37,712 bases of DNA, taken from Puniceicoccales bacterium (GTDB taxonomy: Bacteria > Verrucomicrobiota > Verrucomicrobiia > Opitutales > LL51). Each line of letters opens with the position of its first letter. Position 1 is the first letter of the stretch. Shown here piece by piece: positions 7,031 through 19,794 of the stretch. The stretch lies in the NCBI GenBank assembly GCA_031270475.1, contig JAISXO010000012.1, positions 1-37,712 on the forward strand, written 5' to 3'. Both the position numbers and the translations under genes were made by a program. The notes under the pieces were generated by a model, which was given only the letters and a program-made list of their open reading frames with translations, searched no databases and was not told the DNA's origin.

Positions 7031-10000
7031 ATGGCTGATAGAATCAATTTCGGAAAACTGGAGGAAGTTATTTCTCCTCCCAATTTTATAGAAAATCAAA
7101 TCAATTCATTTAGGGAATTTTTGCAGGGAGACGTCGCAGTTGGGAGTCGGAAAAATGTTGGTTTGGAGAGTGCCTTCCGCGATTTTTTCCCGGTCGAAAG
7201 TTATGACGGAAAATGTCGACTAGAGTATGTTTCTTACCGGATCTGTGAACCACGTCATGGCGAGGATTATTGTATCCGTGACGGGACGACCTATGCTAGT
7301 TCCCTATACGTTACGCTTCGATTGTGCGAAGAGGGCGAAATGCGAGAGGAGGAGATTTATTTCGGTGAGCTACCGGTGATCGGGCGACGGGGATCGTTTG
7401 TCATCAACGGGGCGGAGCGCGTCGTCGTGAGCCAACTGCATCGTTCTCCGGGAATTTGTTTCGAAGAAACCATTCATGCCAGTGGAAAATCGTTGCACGC
7501 ATTCCGAATAATACCCGATCGCGGTACGTGGCTCGAGGTTCAGTTTGATCCCAACGATCTATTGTATGTTTACTTAGATCGTCGCCGTCGCCGTCGAAAG
7601 TTTTTACTAACAACGCTCCTCCGTGCCTTTGGTTACGGTTCCGATCACGAGATTTTAAGCTTATTTTATAAAATAGAAAGTAAGAAAATATCTTCTTTTA
7701 GGTCGGATGCGAATCTTTCGCATTATATTTTAATCGATGATGTTGTTGATGCCAAGGAAGGAATTGTTCTCGTTCGTGCCCATGAGTCGCTTTCAAAGGG
7801 ATTATTACAAGCATTTGAAGCTGCCGGAATTGAGCGGGTAGACGTGGTTAATGTCGCCTTTGACGACGGATTATTGATTCGTACACTGAAAAAAGATCCC
7901 GCCAAAAATACGGATGATGCATTGCGTGAAATTTACAAACGTCTGCGTCCCGGAGAGCCGGTGATGGCCAATAATGCGGCCGGTATGATGTCGCGCTTGT
8001 TTTTAGAGCGCAAGCGCTACGATTTGGGGCGTGTGGGACGTAAAAAGTTGAATCAACGCCTAAAACTTAATAAAGACCTCGACGATCGCCTCATCGATAC
8101 GATGGATATTGTGGCGGCGACGAAGTTTTTATGTCGTTTGCGCAAGGGCGAGGAGTATGTGGATGACATCGATCACCTGGGCAATCGGCGAATTCGCAAT
8201 GTGGGAGAGTTACTGGTCAATCAATGCCGTGCAGGACTAGGTAAGATGGAACGATTGATCCGCGAACGTATGGCATTATTCGACAATAGTGTGGATACAA
8301 TTGTTCCGCAAAAGTTAGTTAATCCGAAAATTTTCATGAGTTCGGTACGAGATTTTTTCGCACGCAGCCAGTTATCGCAGTTCATGGATCAAATCAATCC
8401 ACTATCGGAGTTAGCACACAAACGGAGACTATCAGCGCTTGGGCCGGGTGGCTTAAGCCGTGAGCGCGCGAGCTTCGAGGTCCGCGACGTCCATTCTTCG
8501 CACTATGGCCGCATTTGTCCGATCGAAACGCCGGAAGGGCCCAATATCGGTCTTATTAATTCTTTGAGTGCGTTTGCGCGAGTGAATGAGTTTGGATTCA
8601 TTGAGACACCTTACCGCGTGGTGAAAGATGGGGGTGTGACCGGCGAGGTAGTTTATTTGGACGCGACCGATGAAGGGAATTGTATTATTGCGCAGGCAAA
8701 TACGGAGATAGATAGTGATGGCAATCTTTTAGGTAATGTTGTTGCACGCCAACGGGATATGATTTTGGAAGTTGAGCCATCGAAGGTGAATTACATGGAT
8801 GTTTCGCCGAAGCAGGTTATTTCCGTGGCTGCTGGTTTGATACCATTTTTGGAACACGATGATACTTCGCGGGCGCTAATGGGAGCGAACATGCAGCGGC
8901 AGGGTGTACCGTTACTATTACCGGAGGCTCCCTTTGTTGGAACGGGATTGGAGCGAAGGGTTGCGGTTGATTCGAAGAATGTTGTTTCGGCGATTGGGGA
9001 TGGCGTTGTCGCTTCAGTGGACGCGGCGCGCATTGTGGTTACGAAAGATGGTTCGATGCCCAAAAAATTGGATCCCAATGGTAATCCGTCGGCCAGTGTT
9101 TATGTTTACAATTTGCGAAAATTTATTCGATCTAATTCGGCGACTTGTTTCAATCAGCATCCCATTGTAAAGAAGGGACAGGTGATCAAGGCGGGTGATG
9201 CGCTGGCTGATGGTGCTGGAACGGATCAGGGAGAATTGGCATTGGGACGCAATATTTTAGTAGCGTTTATGCCATGGAACGGGTATAATTTTCAGGATGC
9301 GATCATTTTGAGCGACCGTCTTGTGCGGGAAGATGTATTCACGTCGGTTCACATTGAAGAATTTGAAGTTGTTGCGCGGGATACAAAATTGGGGGCCGAG
9401 GAAATCACGCGAGATATTCCAAATGTGGGCGACGAGGCATTGAAAAATTTGAATCGCGACGGTATCGTTCGCGTTGGAGCAGAGGTCAAGGCAGGAGATA
9501 TTTTAGTCGGAAAAATTACGCCCAAAAGTGAATCGAATTTGGCTCCAGAAGAGAAGTTATTGCGAGCTATTTTCGGCGAAAAGGCGGCAGATGTAAAAGA
9601 TTCGTCTCTTTTGGTGCCGCCAGGTTGCGAAGGTATTGTAATGGATGTTAAATTCTCGGGCAGTATCGATGCAGAAAAAGAAAAAATTTCAGAAGCGGAT
9701 CTTCGTCGCCGTATCAAGAAAGCGAATGAGGAATGCCGTGGGCAGTTGGAGAAATTACAGGACGATTTGACCGAATCACTTTCAAGTATTCTGTTGGGAG
9801 AGAAAATTCCGCTCGATATTTCTAATGGGGAAACGGGGGAAATTATTATCCCAGCGAATCGAAAAATTACAAAAACATTACTACGCCGCATTGCAGCCTG
9901 TTTTGATGTGTTGTCTATTCCGGCTTCTCCGGTTAAAAATCGTATTTTGGAAATTGTCGATGCCTATCGCCAAAAATTTGTCGATCTCGAGAGGGAACGC

Positions 10001-10795
10001 CTCCAAAGAATTGAAGCGATTGAAGCGGGCGATATCGGCGATACGGGTGTGATTAAAAATGTAAAAGTCTACGTGGCTAATAAACGAAAAATTCACATTG
10101 GCGATAAGATGGCTGGACGTCATGGTAATAAAGGAGTTGTTTCGAAAATTGTTGCCCGCGAAGATATGCCATTTTTACCCGATGGAACACCAGTCGATAT
10201 CATTTTAAATCCATTGGGTGTGCCGAGTCGAATGAATGTGGGGCAAGTTTTGGAGACACATCTCGGTTGGGCCTGCGAAAAACTAGGAATCAAAATCGCG
10301 ACACCTGTTTTTGATGGCGTGCCAGAAATGCAAATCCGCGAGTATCTAAAGAAGGCAAATCTTCCGGAAAATGGAAAAAGTGTGCTTTACGATGGTCAAA
10401 CAGGGGAACGTTTCGATCAGGAAGTGGTTGTTGGATATATTTATATGATGAAACTCAATCACTTGGTTGCCGATAAAATTCATGCCCGTGCGGTGGGGCC
10501 ATATAGTTTGGTTACGCAGCAACCTTTGGGGGGAAAGGCACAATATGGAGGGCAGCGTTTCGGAGAAATGGAGGTCTGGGCACTCGAAGCCTATGGAGCA
10601 GCCTATACGTTGCAGGAGATGTTGACCATCAAATCCGACGACGTTCAAGGGCGAACGAAGGCCTATGAATCCTTAGTCAAGGGCGATCGCTCTTTGGAAA
10701 CGGGTGTGCCACAGTCATTTAACGTTTTGATGAAAGAAATTCAAAGTTTGTGTCTCGATATTCGATTGGAACACGACGAAGTTTACGCAGAATAG
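7031..10795 (+). CDS. rpoB: RNA polymerase beta subunit
   Basis: 1254 residues from the ATG at 7031; an in-frame TTG at 7016 is less likely. Beta forms one pincer of RNA polymerase and part of the active centre. The rifampicin pocket starts at S446 with [17 protein letters not shown]453, H463 and S468 equal E. coli D516, H526 and S531, so the pocket looks like a sensitive type; I455 replaces the usual N518. [12 protein letters not shown] near residue 1024 lies by the active site. A charged helical insertion around 890-940 resembles the variable insert known in E. coli. rpoC follows after 13 bases. Confidence 0.97.
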   Translation: MADRINFGKLEEVISPPNFIENQINSFREFLQGDVAVGSRKNVGLESAFRDFFPVESYDGKCRLEYVSYRICEPRHGEDYCIRDGTTYASSLYVTLRLCEEGEMREEEIYFGELPVIGRRGSFVINGAERVVVSQLHRSPGICFEETIHASGKSLHAFRIIPDRGTWLEVQFDPNDLLYVYLDRRRRRRKFLLTTLLRAFGYGSDHEILSLFYKIESKKISSFRSDANLSHYILIDDVVDAKEGIVLVRAHESLSKGLLQAFEAAGIERVDVVNVAFDDGLLIRTLKKDPAKNTDDALREIYKRLRPGEPVMANNAAGMMSRLFLERKRYDLGRVGRKKLNQRLKLNKDLDDRLIDTMDIVAATKFLCRLRKGEEYVDDIDHLGNRRIRNVGELLVNQCRAGLGKMERLIRERMALFDNSVDTIVPQKLVNPKIFMSSVRDFFARSQLSQFMDQINPLSELAHKRRLSALGPGGLSRERASFEVRDVHSSHYGRICPIETPEGPNIGLINSLSAFARVNEFGFIETPYRVVKDGGVTGEVVYLDATDEGNCIIAQANTEIDSDGNLLGNVVARQRDMILEVEPSKVNYMDVSPKQVISVAAGLIPFLEHDDTSRALMGANMQRQGVPLLLPEAPFVGTGLERRVAVDSKNVVSAIGDGVVASVDAARIVVTKDGSMPKKLDPNGNPSASVYVYNLRKFIRSNSATCFNQHPIVKKGQVIKAGDALADGAGTDQGELALGRNILVAFMPWNGYNFQDAIILSDRLVREDVFTSVHIEEFEVVARDTKLGAEEITRDIPNVGDEALKNLNRDGIVRVGAEVKAGDILVGKITPKSESNLAPEEKLLRAIFGEKAADVKDSSLLVPPGCEGIVMDVKFSGSIDAEKEKISEADLRRRIKKANEECRGQLEKLQDDLTESLSSILLGEKIPLDISNGETGEIIIPANRKITKTLLRRIAACFDVLSIPASPVKNRILEIVDAYRQKFVDLERERLQRIEAIEAGDIGDTGVIKNVKVYVANKRKIHIGDKMAGRHGNKGVVSKIVAREDMPFLPDGTPVDIILNPLGVPSRMNVGQVLETHLGWACEKLGIKIATPVFDGVPEMQIREYLKKANLPENGKSVLYDGQTGERFDQEVVVGYIYMMKLNHLVADKIHARAVGPYSLVTQQPLGGKAQYGGQRFGEMEVWALEAYGAAYTLQEMLTIKSDDVQGRTKAYESLVKGDRSLETGVPQSFNVLMKEIQSLCLDIRLEHDEVYAE

Positions 10796-10808
10796 GAGAG
10801 AAATTGAA

Positions 10809-13800
10809 ATGACGACGGAAGCAGTAAGAGAATTTTTAGGATTTGATCGGGATAATGAGTTTGATACGGTTGCGATTTCGATAGCGTCACCGGATGCAAT
10901 TCGTTCCTGGTCGAAAGGTGAGATCAAAAATCCTGAAACGATCAATTATCGCACATTTAAACCGGAAGTGGGCGGATTATTTTGCCAACGCATTTTTGGT
11001 CCCGTCAAGGATTACGAGTGTGCTTGCGGGAAATATAAGCGCATCAAATATAAAGGAGTCATCTGCGATCGTTGTGGCGTCGAAGTTACGCTTTCCCGTT
11101 CGCGTCGGGAGCATATGGGGCACGTGGAGTTGGCAGTACCCATTTCTCACATTTGGTTTTTGAAAAGTTTACCCAGTCGTTTAGGATTGTTTTTGGACAT
11201 GTCCGTCCGCGACATCGAAAAGGTGATTTACTATGAGAGCTACATGGTGACGGATCCGGGGTCGACGCCTTTGAAGAAGTGCCAATTGTTGCAAGAACAG
11301 GAATACGAAATGTTGCGCAGTGAGTATGGTGACGATGCATTTACGGCAAAAATGGGAGCAGTAGCGATCCGTGAGATTTTATCCGAAATGGATCTCGAAG
11401 AGATGGTTTATAATATTGAGGAGGAAATGTACGCAACCAACGCCAAGCAAATGAAGAAAAAATTGGCCAAACGCTTGAAAATGGTCACTGGTTTTTTGCA
11501 TTCGGGATCTCGGCCGGAATGGATGATTTTGGAGGCATTACCCGTATTGCCGCCGGATTTACGTCCGTTAGTTCCATTGGATGGAGGGCGTTTTGCGACG
11601 AGTGATTTGAATGATTTGTATCGTCGGGTAATCAATCGCAATAATCGTTTGAAAAGTTTGATGCAATTGAAAACGCCGGATGTGATTGTACACAATGAAA
11701 TGCGTATGTTGCAGGAGGCGGTTGATGCCCTATTCGATAATGGACGCCACGGGAAAGCGGTCCTCGGTGCGGGCAATCGTCCGTTGAAATCCCTGGGCGA
11801 CATGCTGAAGGGGAAGCAGGGGCGCTTCCGTCAAAATTTGCTGGGAAAACGCGTCGATTATAGCGGCCGTTCTGTCATTGTTATTGGTCCGGAATTGAAA
11901 TTACATCAGTGTGGTTTGCCGAAAAAAATGGCACTCGTTCTTTTTGAACCATTTATTATACGACGTTTGAAGGAATTAGATTTCGTCCATACGGTGCGCA
12001 GTGCCCGTAAAATGATCGAGCGTCAGGATCCCGAGGTGTGGGATATTTTGGAGGAGGTTACCCGGGAGCATCCCATTCTATTGAACCGTGCACCGACGCT
12101 GCACCGCCTATCGATTCAGGCCTTTGAACCCATTCTAATTGAAGGCGAGGCGATTCGTCTGCATCCCTTGGTTTGTACGCCTTTCAATGCGGATTTCGAT
12201 GGAGACCAAATGGCCGTTCATGTACCGCTATCGATCGAGGCGATCATGGAGTGTAAATTACTGATGATGGCGACGCAAAATATGTTTTCGCCTTCGAGTG
12301 GTAAACCAATTTTAACTCCTTCCCAAGATATTATTCTGGGTGTTTATTATTTGACCTACGAGCCCAAGCCGAAAGAGGGACGAATTCCGTTGATGGGCAG
12401 TGTTGAAGAGGTGCTGATGGCGGAGGCGCAGGGTGTTGTAACGAAGCAGGATTGGATTCATCTTGCAAACCCGGACTATGGCCGTGTCACGCGTTATGGT
12501 AATTTTAAAGATCGGATCATTAAAACGACGATTGGGCGAGTTATTTTTAATCAAATTTTTCCGCGATCGCTTGGGTTTATCAATTTTTCTGTTAGCAAAG
12601 GTATGCTGGGCGACCTGATTATGGGGACCTACAAGATCGTCGGCCAAAGGGAAGCGGTACAGATGTTAGATCGCCTCAAAAATCTCGGGTTCTACACGGC
12701 GATGAAAGCGGGCCTTTCCATTGGCGTCGACGACATGATTGTACCTCCGGAAAAGCGAGATATTATCGCAGAAGCGCGCCAAAAGGTTGAGGAAGTCGAT
12801 GCGCAATTTCAGCGAGGAATCATTACTTCCGGTGAACGTTCCAATAAAATTATCGACATTTGGACCAATGCTACGGACGAAGTTGCACAGGTTGCCTTCG
12901 ATCGCCTGATGAAAAATGATGACAAAGATTATATCAATCCGGTTTATTTGATGATGGATTCAGGAGCGCGCGGTAATCGGCAACAAGTCCGCCAGTTATG
13001 TGGTATGCGTGGGTTAATGGCGAAACCATCCGGCGAAATCATTGAGCGACCGATTCTGTCGTCATTCCGTGAAGGATTATCCATTTGGGAATATTTCATA
13101 TCAACGCACGGTGCCCGTAAAGGTCTTGCCGATATGGCGCTGAAGACGGCTGATGCGGGGTATATGACGCGTAAATTGTGCGATGTGGCGATGGATTGCA
13201 TCGTTTCCTGCGAGGACGATGGTTGTCGCAATGGCATTTGGAAGCAGGCAATTATGGATGGCGACGAGGAAATTATCAGTCTGCAGGAGCGCATTATTGG
13301 ACGTTGTGCGGCGGAAGACGTACGCAATCCAGTTAATTTGGATGAAATGTTGGTCACTTCGGGAGGACTTATTACAGCGGATGTTGCCCAGAAAATTGAT
13401 GAAGCGGGTGTTGAGCGCGTGAAAATTTTATCGCCGCTAACAAGCATGAAAAATAACGGAATTCCAGCTTTTGCATACGGTATTGATCCGGCGACAAATA
13501 GTATGGTGGCGTGTGGATCAGCGGTTGGAATTATTGCGGCGCAGTCGATCGGTGAACCGGGGACCCAGCTGACGATGCGTATTTTCCATATCGGTGGCGT
13601 TGCAAGTCAAGTACTAAAGGCTCCCGAGCATCGCGCGAAAACGGATGGTGTGATTCGTCAAGAAAATTTACGCCTCGTTCAAACCGCTGAAGGTGCGAGT
13701 ATCGTCTTAAATCGAACGGGACGTTTAATTTTAGACGACGTCAATGGTCGTGAGATCGAGAGTTATAGTATTGTTCCGGGGACAGTATTACTTCAGGCCA

Positions 13801-14966
13801 ATGAGGTAGCAGTCAAAAGGGATGAGTTATTGGCAGCATGGGACCCACATAGTGTACCGATTATCGCTGAATTTTCTGGGCACATACAGTTCAAAGATAT
13901 CATTCCGGGCATTACGATCAAACGCGATATCGACGAAACGAGTGGGCGCATCATGGCCGTTGTCATTGAACATAAGGAAGAGTTGAATCCGACGATTGAG
14001 ATTGTTTCCGAGGAAAGTGGTACCAAGCGTGTCATTGCCGTTTATGCCATTCCAACGGGGGCGCAAATTTTGGTCGACGATGACAATCAAATTTTAGGGG
14101 GATCGTTGCTTGCCAAAACGCCGCGTTCGACTTCTAAAACGCAGGATATTACGGGTGGATTGCCTCGGGTAGCGGAACTGTTTGAGGCCCGTCGCCCGAA
14201 AGAAGCGGCTGAGATGGCGAAAATCGATGGTGTGATTTCGTTTGGCGGAATGATTCGCAATAAAAAACGCGTTTGGGTAACGGATACGGAGACGGGGCGC
14301 CGCGAGGAACATCTCATTCCCCACGGTACCCATTTGGTGATCCACGAGGGCGATTTTGTCAATCGCGGACAGAATCTAACGGAAGGCGTAGCGGATCCCC
14401 ATGAAATTTTGAATATTTTAGGAACCGCTGCCGTACAGGAATATTTAATTTCCGAGGTACAAAAAGTTTACCGCATGCAAGGTGTAACGATCAATGATAA
14501 GCACATCGAAATTATTGTGGCGCGGATGTTACGAAAGGTGCGTATTACGGATCCGGGAGATTCGGATTTCTTTTGGGGAGAACAGATCGAGAAGGATCGT
14601 TTTATTGAGAAAAATGAGGAAATTATTGAAGCCGGTGGTAAGCCGGCAGAAGCGGAACCCATTCTACTAGGTATTACAAAATCTTCGCTGGAAACAGAGA
14701 GCTTTATTTCGGCGGCATCGTTCCAGGAGACGACAAAAGTCTTGACGGATGCAGCGACGCTCGGTAGAGTGGATGAATTGCGAGGGTTTAAGGAAAATGT
14801 CATTATGGGGCATCTCATTCCCGCTGGGAGTGGGCTGCCATCCTATCGTCGGTTAAAGGTTCGGACCCTTTCCGATGGAACAGAAGAAGCCGATTTGATA
14901 GACAATTTGGCTAATGGAGCGGGCCATGGTTGGGTACAGGAGATGGCGACGACGGTAGGAGATTGA
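10809..14966 (+). CDS. rpoC: RNA polymerase beta-prime subunit
   Basis: 1385 residues. Beta-prime carries the catalytic magnesium site NADFDGDQM (460-468). The N-terminal zinc ribbon is intact, with C71, C73, C86 and C89. The second zinc site is not: positions equal to E. coli C888, C895 and C898 read S879, P886 and A889 in [15 protein letters not shown], and only a cysteine near EDDGC remains. The trigger-loop region [20 protein letters not shown] is normal, followed by an insertion of the kind seen in Gram-negative beta-prime. The zinc loss is the main oddity. The reading frame is otherwise clean. Confidence 0.97.
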   Translation: MTTEAVREFLGFDRDNEFDTVAISIASPDAIRSWSKGEIKNPETINYRTFKPEVGGLFCQRIFGPVKDYECACGKYKRIKYKGVICDRCGVEVTLSRSRREHMGHVELAVPISHIWFLKSLPSRLGLFLDMSVRDIEKVIYYESYMVTDPGSTPLKKCQLLQEQEYEMLRSEYGDDAFTAKMGAVAIREILSEMDLEEMVYNIEEEMYATNAKQMKKKLAKRLKMVTGFLHSGSRPEWMILEALPVLPPDLRPLVPLDGGRFATSDLNDLYRRVINRNNRLKSLMQLKTPDVIVHNEMRMLQEAVDALFDNGRHGKAVLGAGNRPLKSLGDMLKGKQGRFRQNLLGKRVDYSGRSVIVIGPELKLHQCGLPKKMALVLFEPFIIRRLKELDFVHTVRSARKMIERQDPEVWDILEEVTREHPILLNRAPTLHRLSIQAFEPILIEGEAIRLHPLVCTPFNADFDGDQMAVHVPLSIEAIMECKLLMMATQNMFSPSSGKPILTPSQDIILGVYYLTYEPKPKEGRIPLMGSVEEVLMAEAQGVVTKQDWIHLANPDYGRVTRYGNFKDRIIKTTIGRVIFNQIFPRSLGFINFSVSKGMLGDLIMGTYKIVGQREAVQMLDRLKNLGFYTAMKAGLSIGVDDMIVPPEKRDIIAEARQKVEEVDAQFQRGIITSGERSNKIIDIWTNATDEVAQVAFDRLMKNDDKDYINPVYLMMDSGARGNRQQVRQLCGMRGLMAKPSGEIIERPILSSFREGLSIWEYFISTHGARKGLADMALKTADAGYMTRKLCDVAMDCIVSCEDDGCRNGIWKQAIMDGDEEIISLQERIIGRCAAEDVRNPVNLDEMLVTSGGLITADVAQKIDEAGVERVKILSPLTSMKNNGIPAFAYGIDPATNSMVACGSAVGIIAAQSIGEPGTQLTMRIFHIGGVASQVLKAPEHRAKTDGVIRQENLRLVQTAEGASIVLNRTGRLILDDVNGREIESYSIVPGTVLLQANEVAVKRDELLAAWDPHSVPIIAEFSGHIQFKDIIPGITIKRDIDETSGRIMAVVIEHKEELNPTIEIVSEESGTKRVIAVYAIPTGAQILVDDDNQILGGSLLAKTPRSTSKTQDITGGLPRVAELFEARRPKEAAEMAKIDGVISFGGMIRNKKRVWVTDTETGRREEHLIPHGTHLVIHEGDFVNRGQNLTEGVADPHEILNILGTAAVQEYLISEVQKVYRMQGVTINDKHIEIIVARMLRKVRITDPGDSDFFWGEQIEKDRFIEKNEEIIEAGGKPAEAEPILLGITKSSLETESFISAASFQETTKVLTDAATLGRVDELRGFKENVIMGHLIPAGSGLPSYRRLKVRTLSDGTEEADLIDNLANGAGHGWVQEMATTVGD

Positions 14967-15049
14967 AAAGTTGATAAAATTTTAAATAAAAGCTTGATCC
15001 GATGGCCTTTAGTTGTAGTTTAGTGAAAAAGTTAAAGTAATAGATTTCG

Positions 15050-15433
15050 ATGCCTACCATTAATCAATTAGTAAAATCGCCACGTGTGAATGTGGTTATA
15101 AAGTCAAAAGCGCCGGCGTTGCGGGAAAATCCGTTTAGACGGGGAGTCTGTGTACAGGTGATGACGCGTACGCCTAAAAAGCCGAATTCGGCCATTCGTA
15201 AGGTGGCAAAGGTTCGCCTAACCACCGGAATCGAGGTGATCGCCTATATTCCCGATGAAGGGCATAGTTTGCAGGAGCACAGTATCGTATTGGTCCGCGG
15301 TGGGCGTGTGAAGGATTTACCGGGTGTACGTTACCACATTGTGCGTGGAGCTTTGGATTGTTCCGGTGTGGAGAAGCGTCGGAGGAGTCGTTCGAAGTAT
15401 GGCGTAAAGCGTCCAAAGGAAGGGAAGAAATAA
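15050..15433 (+). CDS. rpsL: 30S ribosomal protein S12
   Basis: 127 residues. S12 lines the decoding centre and controls accuracy. [17 protein letters not shown] carries the lysine whose change gives streptomycin resistance elsewhere, here wild-type. [12 protein letters not shown] carries the second such lysine and the aspartate that is methylthiolated in E. coli. It opens the str-like section 83 bases after rpoC. That AT-rich gap shows no clear promoter or terminator, so read-through from rpoC is likely. Confidence 0.97.
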   Translation: MPTINQLVKSPRVNVVIKSKAPALRENPFRRGVCVQVMTRTPKKPNSAIRKVAKVRLTTGIEVIAYIPDEGHSLQEHSIVLVRGGRVKDLPGVRYHIVRGALDCSGVEKRRRSRSKYGVKRPKEGKK

Positions 15434-15446
15434 ATGAAAGGAATAT

Positions 15447-15920
15447 ATGTCGCGTCGTAGGAGAGCTGAAAGGCGAGAAATTGCAAAGGATCCACGATTT
15501 AACAGTTCGTTAATCGGGCAGTTGGTGAGTATAGTGATGGAGCGAGGCAAACGTTCTCTGGCGTGTTCGATTGTATACGGTGCCATCGAAAAGGCGAGCG
15601 AGGAACTGGCCAAAGGCGATCCGGTGGAACTTTTACTCGTAGTATTGGAAAATGCGCGGCCGAAGGTGGAGGTGAAAAGTCGTCGCGTCGGCGGTGCGAC
15701 TTATCAAGTTCCGGTAGAGGTTCCGTATATTCGCCAGCAGAGTTTAGTATTCCGTTGGCTCATTGAGGCGGCGAAGTCGCGAAAGGGGAAGGCGATGCGT
15801 GATGCGCTTGGTCAAGAAATTATTGACGCTTACAACAATACGGGCAACGTGGTGAAAAAGAAGTCGGAGATGCATCGGATGGCGCAGGCGAATCGGGCAT
15901 TTGCACACTTTGTTTGGTAA
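15447..15920 (+). CDS. rpsG: 30S ribosomal protein S7
   Basis: 157 residues, the typical length. S7 nucleates assembly of the 30S head and contacts E-site tRNA. Family segments include RRAERREIAKDPRFNS at the N terminus, KVEVKSRRVGGATYQVPVEV in the beta-hairpin and KSEMHRMAQANRAFAHF at the end. In E. coli S7 is the translational repressor of the str operon; no matching leader structure was identified here. Confidence 0.97.
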   Translation: MSRRRRAERREIAKDPRFNSSLIGQLVSIVMERGKRSLACSIVYGAIEKASEELAKGDPVELLLVVLENARPKVEVKSRRVGGATYQVPVEVPYIRQQSLVFRWLIEAAKSRKGKAMRDALGQEIIDAYNNTGNVVKKKSEMHRMAQANRAFAHFVW

Positions 15921-15941
15921 AATTTGTAAAAGAAGCAAAAA

Positions 15942-18098
15942 ATGGCGAACGATAAAAAAATTTCAGCGGCGAATTCCACTAACCGAAAAAATCCTTTAGA
16001 ATACACGCGGAACATCGGCATTGCGGCTCATATCGATGCGGGTAAAACGACGACGACGGAGCGCATTTTATACTATGCGGGCGTTGTGCACAAGATGGGT
16101 GAGGTCCACGAGGGGACGGCGGTGACCGATTGGATGGAACAGGAGCGGGAGCGGGGTATTACGATTACATCGGCGGCGATCAGTTGTGGGTGGCGGACAA
16201 AGGTCGGCTTGTTTGCAGGGATTAATCATCAAATTAATCTGATTGATACGCCAGGACACGTCGATTTTACAGCGGAAGTCGAGCGCTCGCTACGCGTATT
16301 GGATGGAGCAGTGGGCGTATTTTGTGCGGTAGCTGGTGTACAGCCGCAATCGGAAACCGTTTGGCGCCAAATGGATAAGTACAGCGTGCCGCGCATCGCA
16401 TTTATCAATAAAATGGATCGCACGGGAGCGAATTTTCTCGGTGCCATCGAAAGTATTCGAACGAAGCTGGGTAAAAACGCGCATCCTCTCTATCTCAATA
16501 TTGGAGCGGAAGAAAAATTTGAGGGCCTGATTGACTTAATTACCATGGAGGCCTATATTTATGATAGCAAAGATCCGTTGGGAGAAAAGTTCGATACGGT
16601 TGCCATTCCGGCTAATTGCCAAAAACAGGCGGAAAAATATCGCGAATCACTGGTCGAAGCCTTGGCGGATTACGACGATGAACTAGCGGAAAAATATTTG
16701 GGTGGCGGAGAGATTTCGCAGGATACGATTCGTTCGGCCGTGCGTAAAGCGACCCTATCGATGGATTTCGTGGGAGTGATTCCGGGCAGTGCTTTTAAGA
16801 AAAAAGGCGTACAGATGTTGCTCGATGCAGTGGTTGATTTTTTACCTTCTCCGATCGATCTACCTCCGACAAAAGCCTTTGCGGACGACGGAAGTACCAT
16901 TGAAATTCGTCCCAATGATGGTGAGAAAATGACGGCATTGGGATTCAAATTGATGAGTGATCCCTACGTTGGAAAGCTGGTATTTTGTCGCGTTTACAGC
17001 GGACAGCTTAAGAAGGGCGATACCGTTTATAATCCACGCACGCGTAAAACAGAGCGAGTAAGTCGCCTCATGATTATGAAGGCTAACGATCGCGAAGATA
17101 TCGATGTTGCGTATTCGGGCGATATTTGTGCAATTATCGGTGTGAGAGGCGTAGCGACCGGCGATACATTATGCGATCGTTCGTTTGAAGGAGTTTTGGA
17201 GCCACCAACATTTCCCGAACCAGTCATCAGCATGTCCATTGAGCCGAAATCAAAGGCAGATCAAGAGAAATTAGCGTTTGGCTTACAGAGTTTAGCGGAA
17301 GAGGATCCGACCTTTAAGGTGACGACGAATCCGGAGACGGGCCAGACCTTGATTGCGGGAATGGGCGAGTTGCACCTGGATATCATTCGCGATCGTTTAT
17401 TCCGCGAATTTAGCGTTGATGCGTCGGCCGGGCGTCCCCAGATTGCTTATCGCGAAACGATTACAACCGATGCGATGGGCGAAGGGAAATTTATTCGTCA
17501 GTCCGGTGGCCGCGGACAGTATGGCCATGCGGTGATTAAGCTTGATCCGATGAAGAGGGGCGAGGGAGCTTCCGTAGAAAATGAGATTGTTGGGGGAGTA
17601 ATTCCAAAGGAGTACATTAAACCGACCCAGGAAGGCATTTTAGAAGGGGCGAATAACGGTGTTGTGGCAGGGTATCCGGTGGTTGATTTTTGTGCACGGA
17701 TTGTGGACGGCAGTTTCCACGAGGTTGACTCTTCCGAGATAGCGTTTAGAATGGCGGGTATTTTTGCATTTAAGGATGCGATGAAGAAGGCGAAACCGAT
17801 ATTGCTCGAGCCGATCATGAAGGTGGAAGTTTCGACGCCAGAGGAGTATCAGGGGGATGTGATTGGCGATTTAAATCGTCGCCGCGGGCAGATTCAAAGT
17901 ATGGAAAGTAAAGGAGCTCTGGCAAATATCATGGCCTTTGTTCCGTTGGAAATGATGTTTGGTTATGCGACGGATGTGCGTTCGCTGACGAAGGGTCGGG
18001 CGAGTTATTCGATGGAGCCTTCCCATTTTGAGCAAGTTCCAGCGAATTTGTTGCAACAGATTGTGGAGACATCGAGCCGCGCTGCTGCGCGTGCATAA
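15942..18098 (+). CDS. fusA: Elongation factor G
   Basis: 718 residues. EF-G is the GTPase that drives translocation and, with RRF, ribosome recycling. The P-loop AHIDAGKTT spans 29-37, and a normal switch [10 protein letters not shown], follows, in contrast to the altered EF-Tu of this genome. DTPGHVDF is near 101 and NKMD near 156. Domain IV includes the [14 protein letters not shown] region. tuf does not follow as in the E. coli str operon; rpsJ does. Confidence 0.97.
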   Translation: MANDKKISAANSTNRKNPLEYTRNIGIAAHIDAGKTTTTERILYYAGVVHKMGEVHEGTAVTDWMEQERERGITITSAAISCGWRTKVGLFAGINHQINLIDTPGHVDFTAEVERSLRVLDGAVGVFCAVAGVQPQSETVWRQMDKYSVPRIAFINKMDRTGANFLGAIESIRTKLGKNAHPLYLNIGAEEKFEGLIDLITMEAYIYDSKDPLGEKFDTVAIPANCQKQAEKYRESLVEALADYDDELAEKYLGGGEISQDTIRSAVRKATLSMDFVGVIPGSAFKKKGVQMLLDAVVDFLPSPIDLPPTKAFADDGSTIEIRPNDGEKMTALGFKLMSDPYVGKLVFCRVYSGQLKKGDTVYNPRTRKTERVSRLMIMKANDREDIDVAYSGDICAIIGVRGVATGDTLCDRSFEGVLEPPTFPEPVISMSIEPKSKADQEKLAFGLQSLAEEDPTFKVTTNPETGQTLIAGMGELHLDIIRDRLFREFSVDASAGRPQIAYRETITTDAMGEGKFIRQSGGRGQYGHAVIKLDPMKRGEGASVENEIVGGVIPKEYIKPTQEGILEGANNGVVAGYPVVDFCARIVDGSFHEVDSSEIAFRMAGIFAFKDAMKKAKPILLEPIMKVEVSTPEEYQGDVIGDLNRRRGQIQSMESKGALANIMAFVPLEMMFGYATDVRSLTKGRASYSMEPSHFEQVPANLLQQIVETSSRAAARA

Positions 18099-18116
18099 AT
18101 TTTAAAAGGTATTACT

Positions 18117-18422
18117 ATGGCGCAAAGAATTAGGATAAAGTTAAAAAGTTTCGATCATCGATTAGTCGATCAATCGGCGGTAGAGATTGTGGATACAGCG
18201 AAGCGTTCCGGGGCGCGCGTAGTAGGGCCGGTGCCGTTACCGACGCGAAAGGAGCGTTTTACGGTAAATCGTTCGCCGCACATTGATAAAAAATCGATGG
18301 ATCAGTTTGAATTGCGGGAACACGATCGCCTGATCGATATTCATGGGCCGACGGCGGATACGATTGATGCGTTGCGTCGACTTAATTTGCCAGCCGGGGT
18401 TGAGATTTTAATTAATGTTTAA
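18117..18422 (+). CDS. rpsJ: 30S ribosomal protein S10
   Basis: 101 residues. S10 is a 30S head protein and, as NusE, an antitermination partner of NusG and NusB. It begins [18 protein letters not shown] and contains [19 protein letters not shown]. It sits at the join between the str-like and S10-like sections. A 90-base gap to rplC has TTGACA at 18436, without a -10 box at usual spacing. Confidence 0.97.
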   Translation: MAQRIRIKLKSFDHRLVDQSAVEIVDTAKRSGARVVGPVPLPTRKERFTVNRSPHIDKKSMDQFELREHDRLIDIHGPTADTIDALRRLNLPAGVEILINV

Positions 18423-18512
18423 ATTTAAAATATTCTTGACAGAGCGAAATTCTTGGAGAGAAAAGGATGAGCTAATGCAGGTTTTGTTTTGTTAGATCTG
18501 CCGCTTAGGGTT

Positions 18513-19163
18513 ATGAAAGACAGTAGGATAGTATTAGGAAAGAAGGTTGGAATGACACAAATTTTCGATGAGAATCGGTGTCTCGTTCCAGTTACGGTAG
18601 TGGAAGCTGTTCCCTGTGTCGTTGCGCAGTTAAAAACGGCGGAGGGTTCCGATGGTTATGGTGCGGTTCAGCTAGCTTATGGGCAGCGAAAAGCCAAGAA
18701 TGTTTCCGATCCCATATTAGGGCATATTAAAAAGGCGAATTTAGAATCCTGTGATGGATTAAAAGAGTTTCGCACGGAAGATATGAGTGGCTATAAGGTT
18801 GGCGATTCCATTGATTTTTCGATATTTCAGGTGGGGGAGTTAATTGATGTCATTGGCCAGACGAAGGGAAAGGGATTTCAGGGCGTGATGAAACGCTATG
18901 GATTTGGTGGAGGGCCTGCGTCGCATGGCTCGATGTTTCACCGACGTGGCGGATCCTACGGTTGTCGTCAGTGGCCGGGACATGTTTATAAGGGGCGTAA
19001 AATGCCAGGACACGACGGTTGTCGCATGCGGACCATACAAAATTTAAAGGTGATCGATTTGATTGCGGACAAGGGATTGCTATTATTGCGAGGGAGTTTT
19101 CCTGGGGCGAACGGTGGTTTAGTGGTATTGCGTAAGGCTAAGAAGGTCAAAAAGGAGAAATAG
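18513..19163 (+). CDS. rplC: 50S ribosomal protein L3
   Basis: 216 residues from the ATG at 18513, chosen because VLGKKVGMTQIFDE then sits at the usual distance from the start; an in-frame TTG at 18489 would add eight residues. L3 is a primary 23S-binding protein near the peptidyl-transferase centre. The signature region includes KGKGFQGVMKRYGFGGGPAS. rplD follows after three bases. Confidence 0.96.
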   Translation: MKDSRIVLGKKVGMTQIFDENRCLVPVTVVEAVPCVVAQLKTAEGSDGYGAVQLAYGQRKAKNVSDPILGHIKKANLESCDGLKEFRTEDMSGYKVGDSIDFSIFQVGELIDVIGQTKGKGFQGVMKRYGFGGGPASHGSMFHRRGGSYGCRQWPGHVYKGRKMPGHDGCRMRTIQNLKVIDLIADKGLLLLRGSFPGANGGLVVLRKAKKVKKEK

Positions 19164-19166
19164 GAA

Positions 19167-19787
19167 ATGAAATTAAAGGTTTACGATCAAGGAGGGACTT
19201 TTTTGGAAGATCGCGAGTATAATATGCCCGTTTTCGAAGAGGATCGCGGTGTTGCCGCCGTAAAATTTACAATCGAAGCATTGCGAGCGAATATGCGTCA
19301 GGGAAATGCTTCGACAAAGACGCGTTCCGATGTAAGCGGTGGCGGTAAAAAGCCTTTTCGTCAGAAGGGAACGGGGCATGCACGCCAGGGTTCGAATCGG
19401 AGTCCACTGATGCCCGGTGGTGGCATTGTTTTTGGTCCCCATCCCCGCGATTACAGTAAAAAGGTAAATAAAAAAGTAAGGAAACTGGCTTTAGCGCGAT
19501 CGCTTTACGACTGTTCCGAGGAATTATTGGTATCCATCATTGACAGTTTTTCGGTGGATTTTCAAAAGACGAAAGAGTTTTCAACATTTGTAGAGAAGAT
19601 ATTTCCAACGGGAAATGTTTTAATGATTGATGTGCATTTTGAAGATTCGTTAATTTTGGCGGCGAGGAACGTGAGAAGAGTTTTTACAATTGATGCGGCC
19701 TCGGTCAACGCGTTGGATTTGAAAAGTTACGATCGTTTTCTTGTCAGTGCGGCGGGTTTTGAACAATTGTTGAATCGAGTAAGGTAA
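19167..19787 (+). CDS. rplD: 50S ribosomal protein L4
   Basis: 206 residues. L4 lines the peptide exit tunnel. The long tunnel loop is recognisable in KPFRQKGTGHARQGSNRSP. In E. coli L4 represses the S10 operon through its leader; no equivalent leader is evident here. It is flanked by rplC and rplW with gaps of three and seven bases. Confidence 0.97.
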   Translation: MKLKVYDQGGTFLEDREYNMPVFEEDRGVAAVKFTIEALRANMRQGNASTKTRSDVSGGGKKPFRQKGTGHARQGSNRSPLMPGGGIVFGPHPRDYSKKVNKKVRKLALARSLYDCSEELLVSIIDSFSVDFQKTKEFSTFVEKIFPTGNVLMIDVHFEDSLILAARNVRRVFTIDAASVNALDLKSYDRFLVSAAGFEQLLNRVR

Positions 19788-19794
19788 GATTATC

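Noticed and set aside
18436-18464. TTGACA between rpsJ and rplC as an S10-operon promoter
   Set aside because: Bases at -10 spacing read AGAAAA or similar.
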